Positions 28,686-38,106 of a DNA stretch of 64,000 nt are shown in pieces. Both the position numbers and the translations under genes were made by a program. The DNA is from Flavobacterium gillisiae (lineage in GTDB: Bacteria; Bacteroidota; Bacteroidia; Flavobacteriales; Flavobacteriaceae). Position 1 is the stretch's first letter. The number at the start of each line of letters is the position of its first letter. The notes under the pieces are model-generated. The model was not told the origin of the DNA, ran no database searches, and saw only the letters and a list, made by a program, of their open reading frames with translations. Location: assembly GCF_900107635.1 (NCBI RefSeq), contig NZ_FNRD01000005.1:1-64000 (forward strand), read 5' to 3'.

Positions 28686-28686
28686 A

Positions 28687-29163
28687 TTATTGGAAGCAAG
28701 TCGACCATATTTTTAATTTATTTTCAAAAGACATAGTATTTGCAGGACTAGTTGAAGGCATCACATAATACGTGATGCCTTCTATTTGTCCAAACTTTTT
28801 AACGAAATAACGGTGGCTTTCTTTTCCGTTAAAAATTATTTTGTGTATCGCAGGAAATTCATTGAATAACGATTCAAAATCATTCTCTTTTTGATTTTTT
28901 ATATGAATATCCAAACTTCCTTTTCGTTCGCAATTTTCTAAAACATCCCACAATCCCAATTTATGAGATTGAAGTAATTTTATTTTTTCTTCAAAAATTT
29001 CAGAAATGGGTGAGTTTCCAAAAAGAGTATATATAATTTTCCAAAAGTGATTTCTCTTGTGCGCATAGTATTGTTGCTTTTCAAGTGAGGCAACGCCTGG
29101 CATCGTTCCTAAGATTAGGATTTCTGTCTGATGATTTACAAAATGTGGAAATGAAGTAATCAT
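28687..29163 (-). CDS. DNA-deoxyinosine glycosylase, uracil-DNA-glycosylase superfamily
   Basis: A 158-residue base-excision enzyme of the MUG-like branch. LILGTMPGVASLEKQQYYAH is the active-site loop, RNHFWKIIYTLFG follows, then LWDVLENCERKGSLD, and the C-terminal loop is PSTSPANTMSF. It removes deaminated bases such as hypoxanthine. It lies 12 bases after the end of recQ on the same strand, forming a repair pair. Confidence 0.85.
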   Translation of the reverse strand: MITSFPHFVNHQTEILILGTMPGVASLEKQQYYAHKRNHFWKIIYTLFGNSPISEIFEEKIKLLQSHKLGLWDVLENCERKGSLDIHIKNQKENDFESLFNEFPAIHKIIFNGKESHRYFVKKFGQIEGITYYVMPSTSPANTMSFENKLKIWSTCFQ

Positions 29164-29175
29164 ATGAATAGATTA

Positions 29176-31287
29176 TTAGTTCCGTTTTTCTTTTTCGATA
29201 ATAGCCAAAGCCAATCTTATTTTGTCGTAAGCTATTTTTTCTTCAAGGTAATCATAATACGGTTTTAAAGTTGTCGGACTTTCTAGTTGTAATTTGGCCT
29301 TAGCAATCAAAATCACTTCTTCTTCCAAAATAAATTGATATAAATCAATTGGTTCTCCATCTAAATACAATTTCGCTAAATGTGACATAATCGTGCCAAT
29401 ACCTAATTTGCGCTTCAACGCAATTTCGGGAGGAGTTAATCCACTTTGAAATAGCAGTAACGTTTCTTTATACGTGCCGGCTTCTTTTTTAGGTTTTACT
29501 ACTTTGTTTTTTTGAAATTCGATTATTGCTTTTATGAATGCATCCCCGTATTTTTCGAGTTTAGCTTTTCCTACTCCGTCAATGGTAATGAATTCGTCAT
29601 CACTCATTGGTCGGATTGTTTCCATTTGACGTAAAGCAGCATCACTGAAAATGACATATGCAGGGACACTTTCCTCTTTAGAAATTTCATAACGCAATTT
29701 GCGGAGTGTTTCAAAAAGAGAGTTAGCTGCCGATTTGCTTTTGGTTTCTTTAAGTTCGGTTTTTTCGGTGTTGACTTTTATTACCGTCGTCAATTGTACT
29801 TTGTCTCCTTCAAATAAAACTTCACGTGCTAATGCAGTCAAGCGAATTTTATTTTGTCGGTGAAAAGCGATTTCGCACAAACCTTGATTGATTAATTGAA
29901 TAATATACTGATTCCAGTCGTACCACGATATATCACTACCGATAGCATAGGTTTTTAGATTCTGATATTCATTTTCGAATATATAAGCATTCTTCGAGCC
30001 TCGCAAAAAATCAATAATAACGGGTAATGGCTCTGATTCTTTCAGACGAATAATGGCAGATAGAGCTTTTTGTGCTATTATCGTTCCGTCAAAAAATTCA
30101 GGTGGATTTTTGCAAATATCACAATTCCCACAATTTTCAGTTACTAGTTCGCCAAAATAGGATAGTAGTATTTTTCTACGGCAACTCAAAGCATCGGCAT
30201 ATTGTTTCATTCTTTCGAGCTTCGCCAGTTGCACTTCTGCGTTTAACCCTTGGGAAGCAAATTTTTGCAGTTGGATTACATCACCATAACTTTCGAATAA
30301 AATAGTTTCAGAAGGTAGTCCGTCACGACCGGCTCTTCCAATTTCTTGATAATAGCCTTCGATGTTTTTAGGTAAATTGTAATGAATAACCCATCGAACA
30401 TTTGATTTATCGATTCCCATCCCAAAAGCAATCGTGGCACAAACAACTTGGCAATCATCATTGATGAAATCATCTTGAGTTTGTGATCGTACCGCGCTGT
30501 CTAAACCGGCATGATATGCTTTTGCGTTTACGCCTGCTTTTTTAAGTTTTGAAGCAAGTTCTTCTGTTGTCTTTCTACTTAAGCAATAAATAATTCCAGA
30601 TTCGGTTGGTTTATCGCTTATGAAATCAATTATTTGTTTGACTCTGTCGAGTGCTGGGCGTACTTCTAAACTGAGGTTCTTTCGATCAAAAGAAGAGATA
30701 AATGACTTCGGGTTTATTAAGTTTAATTGCTGGCTAATGTCCTTACGTGTAGCTTTATCAGCAGTGGCAGTTAAAGCTAAAATTGGAGTAGAGGGGAAGC
30801 GATTTTTTAAATATCCTAGGTTAGTATAAGCAGGTCTAAAGTCATGTCCCCAAGAAGAAATACAATGTGCTTCATCAATTGCGATAAGACTTATGGTGAT
30901 TTGGCTAAATGCATTTTCTAAGTAAGACAAACTTTCTGGAGCTACATAAACCATTTTGACTTTATTGTCTTTTAGGTTTTGAATGTGTAGTTGCTGTTCG
31001 TCATTCGATTGACTGCTATTTATAAAACAGGCATCAATCCCGTTTGCTTTTAAGCTATCTACCTGATCTTTCATCAATGCGATTAGCGGTGATATTACTA
31101 TTGTAATTCCAGGAAATAAAAGTGCAGGCAATTGAAAACAAATCGATTTTCCGCCACCCGTAGGCATAATTGCTAGGGTATCTTGACCGGATAAAATAGT
31201 ATTTATAATTTGCTCTTGATTGGTTCTGAATTTTTCAAATCCAAAATTTTCCTTTAAAGAGTCATGTAATATTTGGGATGTGATCAT
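29176..31287 (-). CDS. recQ: ATP-dependent DNA helicase RecQ
   Basis: A 703-residue 3'-5' helicase. Walker A PTGGGKSICFQLP is at about 42-54, DEAHCISSWGHDFRPAY at 139-155, and motif VI GYYQEIGRAGRDGLPSE near 322-338. The zinc site is CRRKILLSYFGE, then NCGNCDICKNPP. A winged-helix RQC domain and an HRDC domain (SDDEFITIDGVGKAKLEKYG) follow, and the C-terminal ~100 residues extend beyond E. coli RecQ. It functions in recombination and fork repair. Confidence 0.96.
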   Translation of the reverse strand: MITSQILHDSLKENFGFEKFRTNQEQIINTILSGQDTLAIMPTGGGKSICFQLPALLFPGITIVISPLIALMKDQVDSLKANGIDACFINSSQSNDEQQLHIQNLKDNKVKMVYVAPESLSYLENAFSQITISLIAIDEAHCISSWGHDFRPAYTNLGYLKNRFPSTPILALTATADKATRKDISQQLNLINPKSFISSFDRKNLSLEVRPALDRVKQIIDFISDKPTESGIIYCLSRKTTEELASKLKKAGVNAKAYHAGLDSAVRSQTQDDFINDDCQVVCATIAFGMGIDKSNVRWVIHYNLPKNIEGYYQEIGRAGRDGLPSETILFESYGDVIQLQKFASQGLNAEVQLAKLERMKQYADALSCRRKILLSYFGELVTENCGNCDICKNPPEFFDGTIIAQKALSAIIRLKESEPLPVIIDFLRGSKNAYIFENEYQNLKTYAIGSDISWYDWNQYIIQLINQGLCEIAFHRQNKIRLTALAREVLFEGDKVQLTTVIKVNTEKTELKETKSKSAANSLFETLRKLRYEISKEESVPAYVIFSDAALRQMETIRPMSDDEFITIDGVGKAKLEKYGDAFIKAIIEFQKNKVVKPKKEAGTYKETLLLFQSGLTPPEIALKRKLGIGTIMSHLAKLYLDGEPIDLYQFILEEEVILIAKAKLQLESPTTLKPYYDYLEEKIAYDKIRLALAIIEKEKRN

Positions 31288-31359
31288 TTAGGGAGTAGTG
31301 CCTTTTAGTATTAATTCGATGCAAATTACAGTAAAGATATATTTTATTAATCTGCTAAA

Positions 31360-31388
31360 AAAAAGGAACTCGATTAAGAGTTCCTTTG
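31360..31388 (-). terminator. Rho-independent terminator
   Basis: AAAGGAACTC and GAGTTCCTTT arms around a six-base loop. In the minus direction a T8 run follows. It ends the DHS-like/Asp-tail gene block before recQ. Confidence 0.8.
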
Positions 31389-31405
31389 GTATTTTTTAAG
31401 TGAAG

Positions 31406-31810
31406 TTAATCTTCATCATCATCGTCGTCGTCATCGTCATCAGAATAATCAGACTTGTCTGAATCTTCATCGTCGTCATCACTGTCTGGTTTGTCACGAT
31501 TATTGTCGTCATCATCATCGTCGTCATCTTCGTCATCTAAATCAAGTCCTTTTATTGGAATGATTGGTTCGATTTCGTCATCGATTTCATCATCTTCATC
31601 GTGGTTTTCGATACGGTCTGCCAGCTTCATACTTACTTTAACTAAGTAAATAGTATCTTCAGTTCGTACTTCAACAGCTTCAATTAATTCGTTTTTAGCA
31701 TTTCTAAAACGGACAATATCTGAGTCATCATAGCCGTCAGGAAATCTTTCTACTAAAAGATTTAAGATTTCGTTTGTAAGTTTTGCGTAATCAACAATTA
31801 CTCTTTTCAT
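31406..31810 (-). CDS. Conserved small protein with poly-Asp C-terminal tail
   Basis: A 134-residue protein. The first ~70 residues (MKRVIVDYAKLTNEILNLLV, then ERFPDGYDDSDIVRFRN) form a compact domain. From about residue 72 the chain is almost purely Asp/Glu with runs of up to eight Asp, ending DDDDDED. The tail could bind metals or basic proteins or act as a nucleic-acid mimic, but this is only inference. It lies 9 bases after the DHS-like gene and is probably co-transcribed with it. An antisense poly-Ser frame is a shadow. Confidence 0.75.
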   Translation of the reverse strand: MKRVIVDYAKLTNEILNLLVERFPDGYDDSDIVRFRNAKNELIEAVEVRTEDTIYLVKVSMKLADRIENHDEDDEIDDEIEPIIPIKGLDLDDEDDDDDDDDNNRDKPDSDDDDEDSDKSDYSDDDDDDDDDED

Positions 31811-31819
31811 AATGATATT

Positions 31820-32791
31820 CTATAGGTCTAATAAATAAGCAAAAATAAGAGGTGCTACAATTGTAGCATCAGACTCAATAATAAACTTTGGAGTCTTAAT
31901 ATCTAATTTACCCCAAGTAATTTTTTCATTCGGAACAGCTCCAGAATATGAACCGTAACTAGTAGTCGAATCAGAAATCTGGCAGAAATAACTCCAAAAA
32001 GGTGTTTCTGGCATTTCCATATCTTGGTACAACATTGGAACCACGCAAATTGGGAAATCTCCGGCTATACCACCACCAATTTGGAAAAATCCGACTCCAT
32101 TAGCAGAATTTTTAGGATACCAATCTGCTAAAAATGTCATGTATTCTATTCCAGATTTCATCGTAGAGACTTTTAAATCTCCTTTAATGACATAGGAAGC
32201 AAAAATATTTCCCATAGTACTATCTTCCCATCCTGGGCAGATAATTGGTAAGTTTTTTTCTGCTGCAGCATACATCCAGCTGTCTTTTAGATCAATTTCA
32301 TAATATTCTTCTAAAACGCCTGATAAAAGCATTTTATACATAAATTCATGCGGTAAGTAACGTTCTCCTGCATCATCAGCATCTTTCCAGATCTTGTAGA
32401 TGTGTTTTTGCAAACGACGGAATGCTTCATGCTCAGGAATACAAGTATCAGTTACTCGATTTAACCCTCTTTCAAGTAAATCCCATTCTTGTTCTGGAGT
32501 CAAATCACGGTAGTTTGGTACTCTTTCGTAATGTGAATGAGCTACCAAGTTCATGATATCTTCTTCTAAATTTGCACCTGTACAAGATATAATTTGTACT
32601 TTGTCTTGACGAATCATTTCTGCAAAAATCTTTCCAATTTCAGCAGTACTCATTGCTCCAGCAAGAGTTACCATCATTTTAGCTCCATTTGCTAGCTGTT
32701 CTTCATAGCCTTTTGCTGCATCTACTAAAGCCGCAGAATTAAAATGCAAATAATGCTTTTCTATAAACTGACTTATAGGTCCTTTACTCAT
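31820..32791 (-). CDS. Deoxyhypusine-synthase-like protein (polyamine metabolism)
   Basis: A 323-residue NAD-binding protein of the deoxyhypusine synthase family. MMVTLAGAMSTAEIG and FFQIGGGIAGDFPICVVP are the NAD-site blocks. EKITWGKLDI keeps the Lys of the EAVSWGKI motif that carries the aminobutyl intermediate in true DHS. Bacteria lack eIF5A, so homospermidine synthesis or another aminobutyl transfer is likelier. It lies 92 bases after arginine decarboxylase on the same strand. A TATATTTG box at 32840-32847 may give it its own promoter. Confidence 0.85.
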   Translation of the reverse strand: MSKGPISQFIEKHYLHFNSAALVDAAKGYEEQLANGAKMMVTLAGAMSTAEIGKIFAEMIRQDKVQIISCTGANLEEDIMNLVAHSHYERVPNYRDLTPEQEWDLLERGLNRVTDTCIPEHEAFRRLQKHIYKIWKDADDAGERYLPHEFMYKMLLSGVLEEYYEIDLKDSWMYAAAEKNLPIICPGWEDSTMGNIFASYVIKGDLKVSTMKSGIEYMTFLADWYPKNSANGVGFFQIGGGIAGDFPICVVPMLYQDMEMPETPFWSYFCQISDSTTSYGSYSGAVPNEKITWGKLDIKTPKFIIESDATIVAPLIFAYLLDL

Positions 32792-32883
32792 TTTATTTGG
32801 TTTAAAGATTTAAAAATCAATACATTGAATGCTTATATTCAAATATAATAATTTTTAAATTGACTAATTGTGTATTTAATTAT

Positions 32884-34284
32884 TTATTTTTTGTCGTAGC
32901 CTAAAATTTTTAATACATCGTCGGCTGTTTGTTGCTCTGAGAATACTTCGGTTGCTATAATTCCATTTTCATCTCTGTTAATTAAGATGTGTTTGGGTTG
33001 TGGAATCAAGCAGTGATGTAACCCACCATATCCACCAATGGTTTCTTGATAAGCACCGGTATTAAAAAATCCAATGTATAATGGTTTTTCCTTATTGTAT
33101 TTTGGTAAATAGATGGCATTCATATTTTGCTCAGAATTATAATAGTCGTCACTATCGCAAGTTAAGCCACCTAGTAAAACCCGTTCGTAAGTTTCATTCC
33201 AACGGTTGATTGCCAACATAATAAAACGTTTGTTGATTGCCCAAGTATCAGGTAAAGTAGTGATAAAAGAAGAATCAATCATGTTCCATTTTTCTCTATC
33301 ATTTTGTTGCTTTTGATACAAAATTTGATAAATAGCGCCTCCGCTTTCTCCTACAGTAAAAGAACCAAATTCAGTAAAGATATTTGGAACGTCAACTTCA
33401 GCTTCATCACAGGCAATTTTAATCTGATTGATGATTTCATCAATCATGTATTGATAATCGTATTCAAACGCCAATGAATTTTTTATAGGAAATCCACCAC
33501 CAATATTCAAACCATCCAATGTGGGACATTCTTTTTTTAATGCAATGTATACTTTGATACATTTTACTAACTCATTCCAGTAGTAGGCTGTATCATTAAT
33601 CCCTGTATTGATGAAAAAGTGCAACATTTTAAGTTCCAATTTATCATTATCCTGAATTTGTTTTTTATAAAAACTAACAATGTTTTTATAACCAATTCCA
33701 AGACGGGAAGTATAGAACTCAAATTTTGGTTCTTCTTCAGCAGCAATACGGATTCCAATTTTGAATTTCCCATTGATTTCTGCTTGAAGTAGATCTAGCT
33801 CTTCATAATTATCAATAATGGGAATGGTGTTTTTATGCCCGTTATTAATTAATCTTGCAATATTTTCAATGTACTGATCTCTTTTAAAACCATTACATAT
33901 AACATAAGTACTTTTGTTTATTTTTCCATTTGCCATCAAATTTTCAACAATATTAATGTCGAAAGCTGAAGAAGTTTCAACGTGAATATTGTTTTTAAAA
34001 GCCTCATTCATAATGAATTCAAAATGAGAGCTTTTTGTACAATAGCAGTAATAGTATTTTGCCTCATATTTATTTTTCTCCATCGATTTACGAAACCAAT
34101 TTTTGGCTTTGTTGATGTTATTTGAAATTTGAGGTAAATAGGTAAATTTTAATGGAGTACCATATTCTTCAACGAGTTTCATCAAATCAATGTTGTGAAA
34201 CTTTAGATTGTCTTTGTTTAAAGTGAATTCTTCTTGTGGAAAGTAATATGTTTGATTTATTAGATCGGAATATTTTGTATTCAT
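32884..34284 (-). CDS. Arginine decarboxylase (PLP fold III)
   Basis: A 466-residue alanine-racemase-fold decarboxylase. YGTPLKFTYLPQI is at the N-terminus, YYCYCTKSSHFEF contains the expected PLP-Lys, LNIGGGFPIKNSLAFEYDYQ is the phosphate-binding part, and GESGGAIYQI and CDSDDYYN follow. It resembles the Bacteroidota arginine decarboxylase, shorter than E. coli SpeA (~650), and probably makes agmatine. Diaminopimelate or carboxynorspermidine decarboxylase are alternatives within the fold, but the DHS-like neighbour supports polyamines. No agmatinase is between them. Confidence 0.8.
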   Translation of the reverse strand: MNTKYSDLINQTYYFPQEEFTLNKDNLKFHNIDLMKLVEEYGTPLKFTYLPQISNNINKAKNWFRKSMEKNKYEAKYYYCYCTKSSHFEFIMNEAFKNNIHVETSSAFDINIVENLMANGKINKSTYVICNGFKRDQYIENIARLINNGHKNTIPIIDNYEELDLLQAEINGKFKIGIRIAAEEEPKFEFYTSRLGIGYKNIVSFYKKQIQDNDKLELKMLHFFINTGINDTAYYWNELVKCIKVYIALKKECPTLDGLNIGGGFPIKNSLAFEYDYQYMIDEIINQIKIACDEAEVDVPNIFTEFGSFTVGESGGAIYQILYQKQQNDREKWNMIDSSFITTLPDTWAINKRFIMLAINRWNETYERVLLGGLTCDSDDYYNSEQNMNAIYLPKYNKEKPLYIGFFNTGAYQETIGGYGGLHHCLIPQPKHILINRDENGIIATEVFSEQQTADDVLKILGYDKK

Positions 34285-34338
34285 GTAGCTTTTAGTATTG
34301 TAGATTAATTAAATTGGTTTTAAGAATTAAACTAATTT

Positions 34339-34518
34339 TCAAACCCTAATGTTTGCATAAATAATCTGAAGTTTTTCGTGATCTACTTTTAAATGCTTAG
34401 ACAAATCAAAACAAAAATATTCTTTGATCGAATAAAAACGCCTCAATATCCTTAAAAAAGATTTATTGTTTCGGTTCTCATTTGAACTGTAATTCCCTTG
34501 TTTTTGATTGTTTTTCAT
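34339..34518 (-). CDS. Possible 59-aa leader ORF upstream of arginine decarboxylase
   Basis: ATG at 34518 to TGA at 34339 gives 59 residues, starting MKNNQKQGNYSSNENRNNK, basic, and ending LQIIYANIRV. A good promoter ends five bases upstream of its ATG, so the mRNA would begin at or very near the start codon. The decarboxylase start is 54 bases after its stop. It could be a regulatory leader peptide, a small protein, or a chance frame in a 5' leader. Confidence 0.45.
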   Translation of the reverse strand: MKNNQKQGNYSSNENRNNKSFLRILRRFYSIKEYFCFDLSKHLKVDHEKLQIIYANIRV

Positions 34519-34523
34519 TGTGG

Positions 34524-34555
34524 CAAATGTAAAAAATAATATATACGTAATCCAA
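34524..34555 (-). promoter_or_regulatory. Promoter of the arginine decarboxylase transcript
   Basis: On the minus strand TTG (34555-34553), a 21-base spacer and TACATTTG (34531-34524) match the Bacteroidota consensus. Predicted transcription start is about 34518. Confidence 0.65.
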
Positions 34556-34575
34556 TCCTTTTAACTAAAAAATAT

Positions 34576-35643
34576 TTAAGATTTATAATCGCTAAATGCT
34601 TTAAGAATTAATTCATTTTCAACAGATTGATTTATTTTTATTTTACCAATGCCTTCTATAAGGGCAAATTGTATGGTGCCATATTCATTTTTCTTGTCAT
34701 GAATCAGTAATTCTAGTATGGGGTCGATGTCATTTTCAAGAAATATGATATCATCAAAGATAGACTTTATTGTAGTTTTAATTTGAATATACTCGCTCTC
34801 ACTTATTAAGTCCTTGTCGAAAGAGATATAGCTTTCTAAAATCATTCCTACAGCAATGGCTTCACCATGCAATAAGGTAGTTTTATTTTCATTCTCAAGA
34901 AAATAACTTTCAATCGCATGACCCAGTGTATGTCCGAAGTTTAGTGATTTTCTAATATTTTTTTCAGTGGGGTCTAATGTTACTATTTCGTTCTTAATTG
35001 CAACGGAACGGTAAATCAACTCATCAAAATCAGCGAAGTCAATCGCTTTTAAGTCTAAAAATTGTTCCCAATATGCTTTGTCATAGATTAAACCATGTTT
35101 TAGCATTTCGGCAAGACCAGAACGCATTTCATTTTGCGGAAGCGTTTCTAAATAATTGGTATCTACTATTACCATTGTCGGTAGGTTGAAAACACCAATT
35201 TGATTTTTTAAATTACCTAAATCAACTCCATTTTTTCCGCCTACGGAAGCATCTACCATTGAAAGTAATGTTGTAGGAATGTTGATGAAATCGATACCTC
35301 GTTTGAATGTTGAAGCAACAAAGCCACCTAAATCTGTAACTACGCCACCACCAAGATTTATGACAAGACTTTTCCTGTCAGCTCCAAGCTCGGTTAATAC
35401 ATTCCATATTTGGACGCAAGTCTCAATATTTTTATTTTCTTCACCGGCTTCAAATTCGATAATTTCGATAGTTAGTTCCGTTTCTAAATAAGGTAGGAAT
35501 AGTGGTAAACACTCTTCGTTTGTATTGCTGTCTACTATAATGAACAAGTTAGAGTACTTGTTTTCTTTTAAATGAAGGTTTAGAGCTTCATATCCTTTTT
35601 CATTAAAATAAATCGGATAATTACTGGCTTGAATCGTTTGCAT
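34576..35643 (-). CDS. aroB: 3-dehydroquinate synthase
   Basis: A 355-residue NAD- and metal-dependent enzyme of the shikimate pathway that converts DAHP to 3-dehydroquinate. Motifs are NLGGGVVTDLGGFVASTFKRG (NAD site, about 95-115), MVDASVGGKNGVDLG, EMLKHGLIYD and the metal His pair in NFGHTLGHAIE. A plausible promoter is TTG-N23-TTATTTTG upstream of the ATG. It stands alone, without other aro genes. Confidence 0.95.
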   Translation of the reverse strand: MQTIQASNYPIYFNEKGYEALNLHLKENKYSNLFIIVDSNTNEECLPLFLPYLETELTIEIIEFEAGEENKNIETCVQIWNVLTELGADRKSLVINLGGGVVTDLGGFVASTFKRGIDFINIPTTLLSMVDASVGGKNGVDLGNLKNQIGVFNLPTMVIVDTNYLETLPQNEMRSGLAEMLKHGLIYDKAYWEQFLDLKAIDFADFDELIYRSVAIKNEIVTLDPTEKNIRKSLNFGHTLGHAIESYFLENENKTTLLHGEAIAVGMILESYISFDKDLISESEYIQIKTTIKSIFDDIIFLENDIDPILELLIHDKKNEYGTIQFALIEGIGKIKINQSVENELILKAFSDYKS

Positions 35644-35787
35644 CTTATTGGATTAATTGAAAGTGCAAAATAAGGTATTTTTTGCTTAATTCTATTCAAT
35701 AGACGGCTCATATTTCGAAATAAATATAACAAAAAATGTAAAATATATTTAATTGTAGATTAGTTAGCTGAGATTAAAACGGCTTGT

Positions 35788-38106
35788 TTAAATACAATTT
35801 TGCTGAACAATATCAGCAGCATTACTATAACTTTTATTTTTAGCCAAGTTTAGATACTTACAGCCCTCTTCATTGTTTTTTATCGAAAAGTAACTCATTC
35901 CTAATAGATATTCAGACTTTCCGTCATTGAGATTGGGGGCATCTAAAGCTCTTTTTAAATAAGTAATGGCATTATCATATTGTTTTAGGTTGTAATAACA
36001 GATTCCGATATTTTGTACATAAATCAGATTACCAGGTTCTGCCTCTAGTGCTTTTTTATAGGATTGTAATGCTTTGTCGTATTTTAAAGCATTTCCAAAT
36101 TGTATTGCTTGAATCTCAAAAATATTTTGGTGAAACAATTTTTTCCTTTCGATCAAAAGGCTATCGTTAGGAAATATTTTTAATCCCTCGTCAAGAAAGG
36201 CAACCAGATTTTTATTTTTATATTTCAATTGATTTAAAGCACTGGAGGTGTTTATCCATACCTCTGGAGTATTGTTATACTGTGTATAAATAGTATGTAT
36301 TTTAAGAATTCCCAGCGTGTCATTTAAATCGATGGCTGAATTAATAGCTACGGAATAATATTTTTTATTTCTTGGACGAAGATCAAGAGCTTTTTTAGCG
36401 TAGTAGTAAGCACTATCTTTTTGACCGTTTGCACTGGCGAGGATATATTTATAGTACTCAGTCCTTCCAAGGTTAGGATTTACTTTATCGCCAATTGCCA
36501 AATACTTTAAGGCCTGCTCATAATTTTTTTCCTCAATAAAATATTTTCCCGCATAAGTAGCAAATGACTCGCCTGTAGTGAATACATTTGGATACTGTGG
36601 TAAATTATTTGCAATACTATTTGCAGATAAGGTATATTGATTTTTTAAAAAATCAGCGTTTATATTATTTTCTAATTGATATGCTTTAAAAGTACCGTAA
36701 GAAACGAAAGAAGTTAAAAGCGAAATTATAATTATCAAGGTAGCCGTTATTTTACTAATAAAACTAGCTGTTGATTCATTTGTATTTACATTGTTAACAA
36801 TCGATAAAGCAATAAATAAACAGAAACCAAACTGCATAGTTGTTCTATATAAAGGGAAATTGAAGGTTGCATCTATACCATAGGATACTAGTAGAAGTAA
36901 GGCAAGTAGTGCAATCATTTTAACTTCTGTATTTTCAGCTTTAATTATATTTTTAAAGTTCATATAGAGTGCCACAATAAATAGAGAAAAATAAATTAGG
37001 CCATTTAGCACTCCTGTCTCTGCCGCTATTTCAAGAAAATCATTGTGAGGGTGTCCAGAAACTATCTCGTCATTAGATATGGTTCTTTCGTAGGGAATTG
37101 ATTCCAATAACCAATTTCCTAATCCGATACCCATTAATGGTTTTTCTTTAATCATTTGAAATGCAATATCCCAATATAAAAGACGAGCGTTTATTGAGGC
37201 ATCTTTAGCATCAGTTATTTGTGAAACTCGGCTGGTTACTGATTTGTATCTACCTGTATCTTTACCTATTTTAAAAATAAAATTAGAGATGAAAAATGAA
37301 ATTATTATTGGTAGCAGAATAGTGGTTAAAGTCGAAATGATTATTTTTTTCGAAGGGTATATTTTAGAATAAAAAAGGAGAAATATGGTTGTTTCAAAAG
37401 TGAGGCTTAAGAAAGCAGATCTAGATCCGCTGAGAAAAATCAGTGTTGTTGCTAATAAAAAACTTAAAATTAAAAACCATTTTTTCTGTTTTGCAAAATG
37501 TACTATTCCAATTAAGAGAAATGGAATTTTAATACTTAAACTAGCAGAAAAAATATTTATATTTCCTGTGTTTCCTTTTAAGTGGCCTAGTGCATCAACT
37601 ATAGATTCAGCTTTTGCTACTTGAATAAAGTTATACAACTCATTAATGGATTGTAAAAAAACACTAAGACCTATAATTAATGATATGGTGTATATTAAAT
37701 TTAACCGTTTGTATAGTAATATCGATAAATTTAAGAGGGTGCAAAGACCAATAAAAAGTCTTGAGATACTATAAACTCCAAGTGATATGTTTTGGGCTAC
37801 AAAAATTGAAGCGCTACTTAGTAGCAGGAAAATTAAATAAGCTTTAATTAAATAACTTTTTTTAAAAATTTGAATTAAATCAATAGAAATTTGCTCGGGA
37901 TTTTTGTAAAAATAGATTCCAATGAGTAGGTTGAGAACCGATAAGTAAATATATTGGGGGCCAATTATTTCAATGCTTCTAAATTGAGGTAAAAAATCTA
38001 TAAGTATGAAACAGCTGATAAAAAACAATGTTATCAATTCAAAATAATTAGTGTCCTGTTTCGAATCTATAACTTTTGATTTGTTCTGAACCAATTTAGT
38101 TTTCAT
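35788..38106 (-). CDS. O-antigen ligase-like membrane protein with C-terminal TPRs
   Basis: A 772-residue protein. Residues about 20-460 hold around a dozen hydrophobic spans with a Wzy_C/RfaL-type periplasmic loop, GIGLGNWLLESIPYERT and SGHPHNDFLEIAAETG. From about 490 on it is soluble and made of TPR-like helices, for example ALQSYKKALEAEPGNLIYVQ and AITYLKRALDAPNLND. Such fusions are common in Bacteroidota. A role in glycan polymerisation or ligation, or in protein O-glycosylation, is inferred. No glycosyltransferase cluster is adjacent. Confidence 0.8.
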   Translation of the reverse strand: MKTKLVQNKSKVIDSKQDTNYFELITLFFISCFILIDFLPQFRSIEIIGPQYIYLSVLNLLIGIYFYKNPEQISIDLIQIFKKSYLIKAYLIFLLLSSASIFVAQNISLGVYSISRLFIGLCTLLNLSILLYKRLNLIYTISLIIGLSVFLQSINELYNFIQVAKAESIVDALGHLKGNTGNINIFSASLSIKIPFLLIGIVHFAKQKKWFLILSFLLATTLIFLSGSRSAFLSLTFETTIFLLFYSKIYPSKKIIISTLTTILLPIIISFFISNFIFKIGKDTGRYKSVTSRVSQITDAKDASINARLLYWDIAFQMIKEKPLMGIGLGNWLLESIPYERTISNDEIVSGHPHNDFLEIAAETGVLNGLIYFSLFIVALYMNFKNIIKAENTEVKMIALLALLLLVSYGIDATFNFPLYRTTMQFGFCLFIALSIVNNVNTNESTASFISKITATLIIIISLLTSFVSYGTFKAYQLENNINADFLKNQYTLSANSIANNLPQYPNVFTTGESFATYAGKYFIEEKNYEQALKYLAIGDKVNPNLGRTEYYKYILASANGQKDSAYYYAKKALDLRPRNKKYYSVAINSAIDLNDTLGILKIHTIYTQYNNTPEVWINTSSALNQLKYKNKNLVAFLDEGLKIFPNDSLLIERKKLFHQNIFEIQAIQFGNALKYDKALQSYKKALEAEPGNLIYVQNIGICYYNLKQYDNAITYLKRALDAPNLNDGKSEYLLGMSYFSIKNNEEGCKYLNLAKNKSYSNAADIVQQNCI

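Noticed and set aside
31455..31649. Poly-Ser plus-strand frame
   Set aside because: Antisense shadow of the poly-Asp tail (GAT/GAC read as ATC/TCA/TCG).
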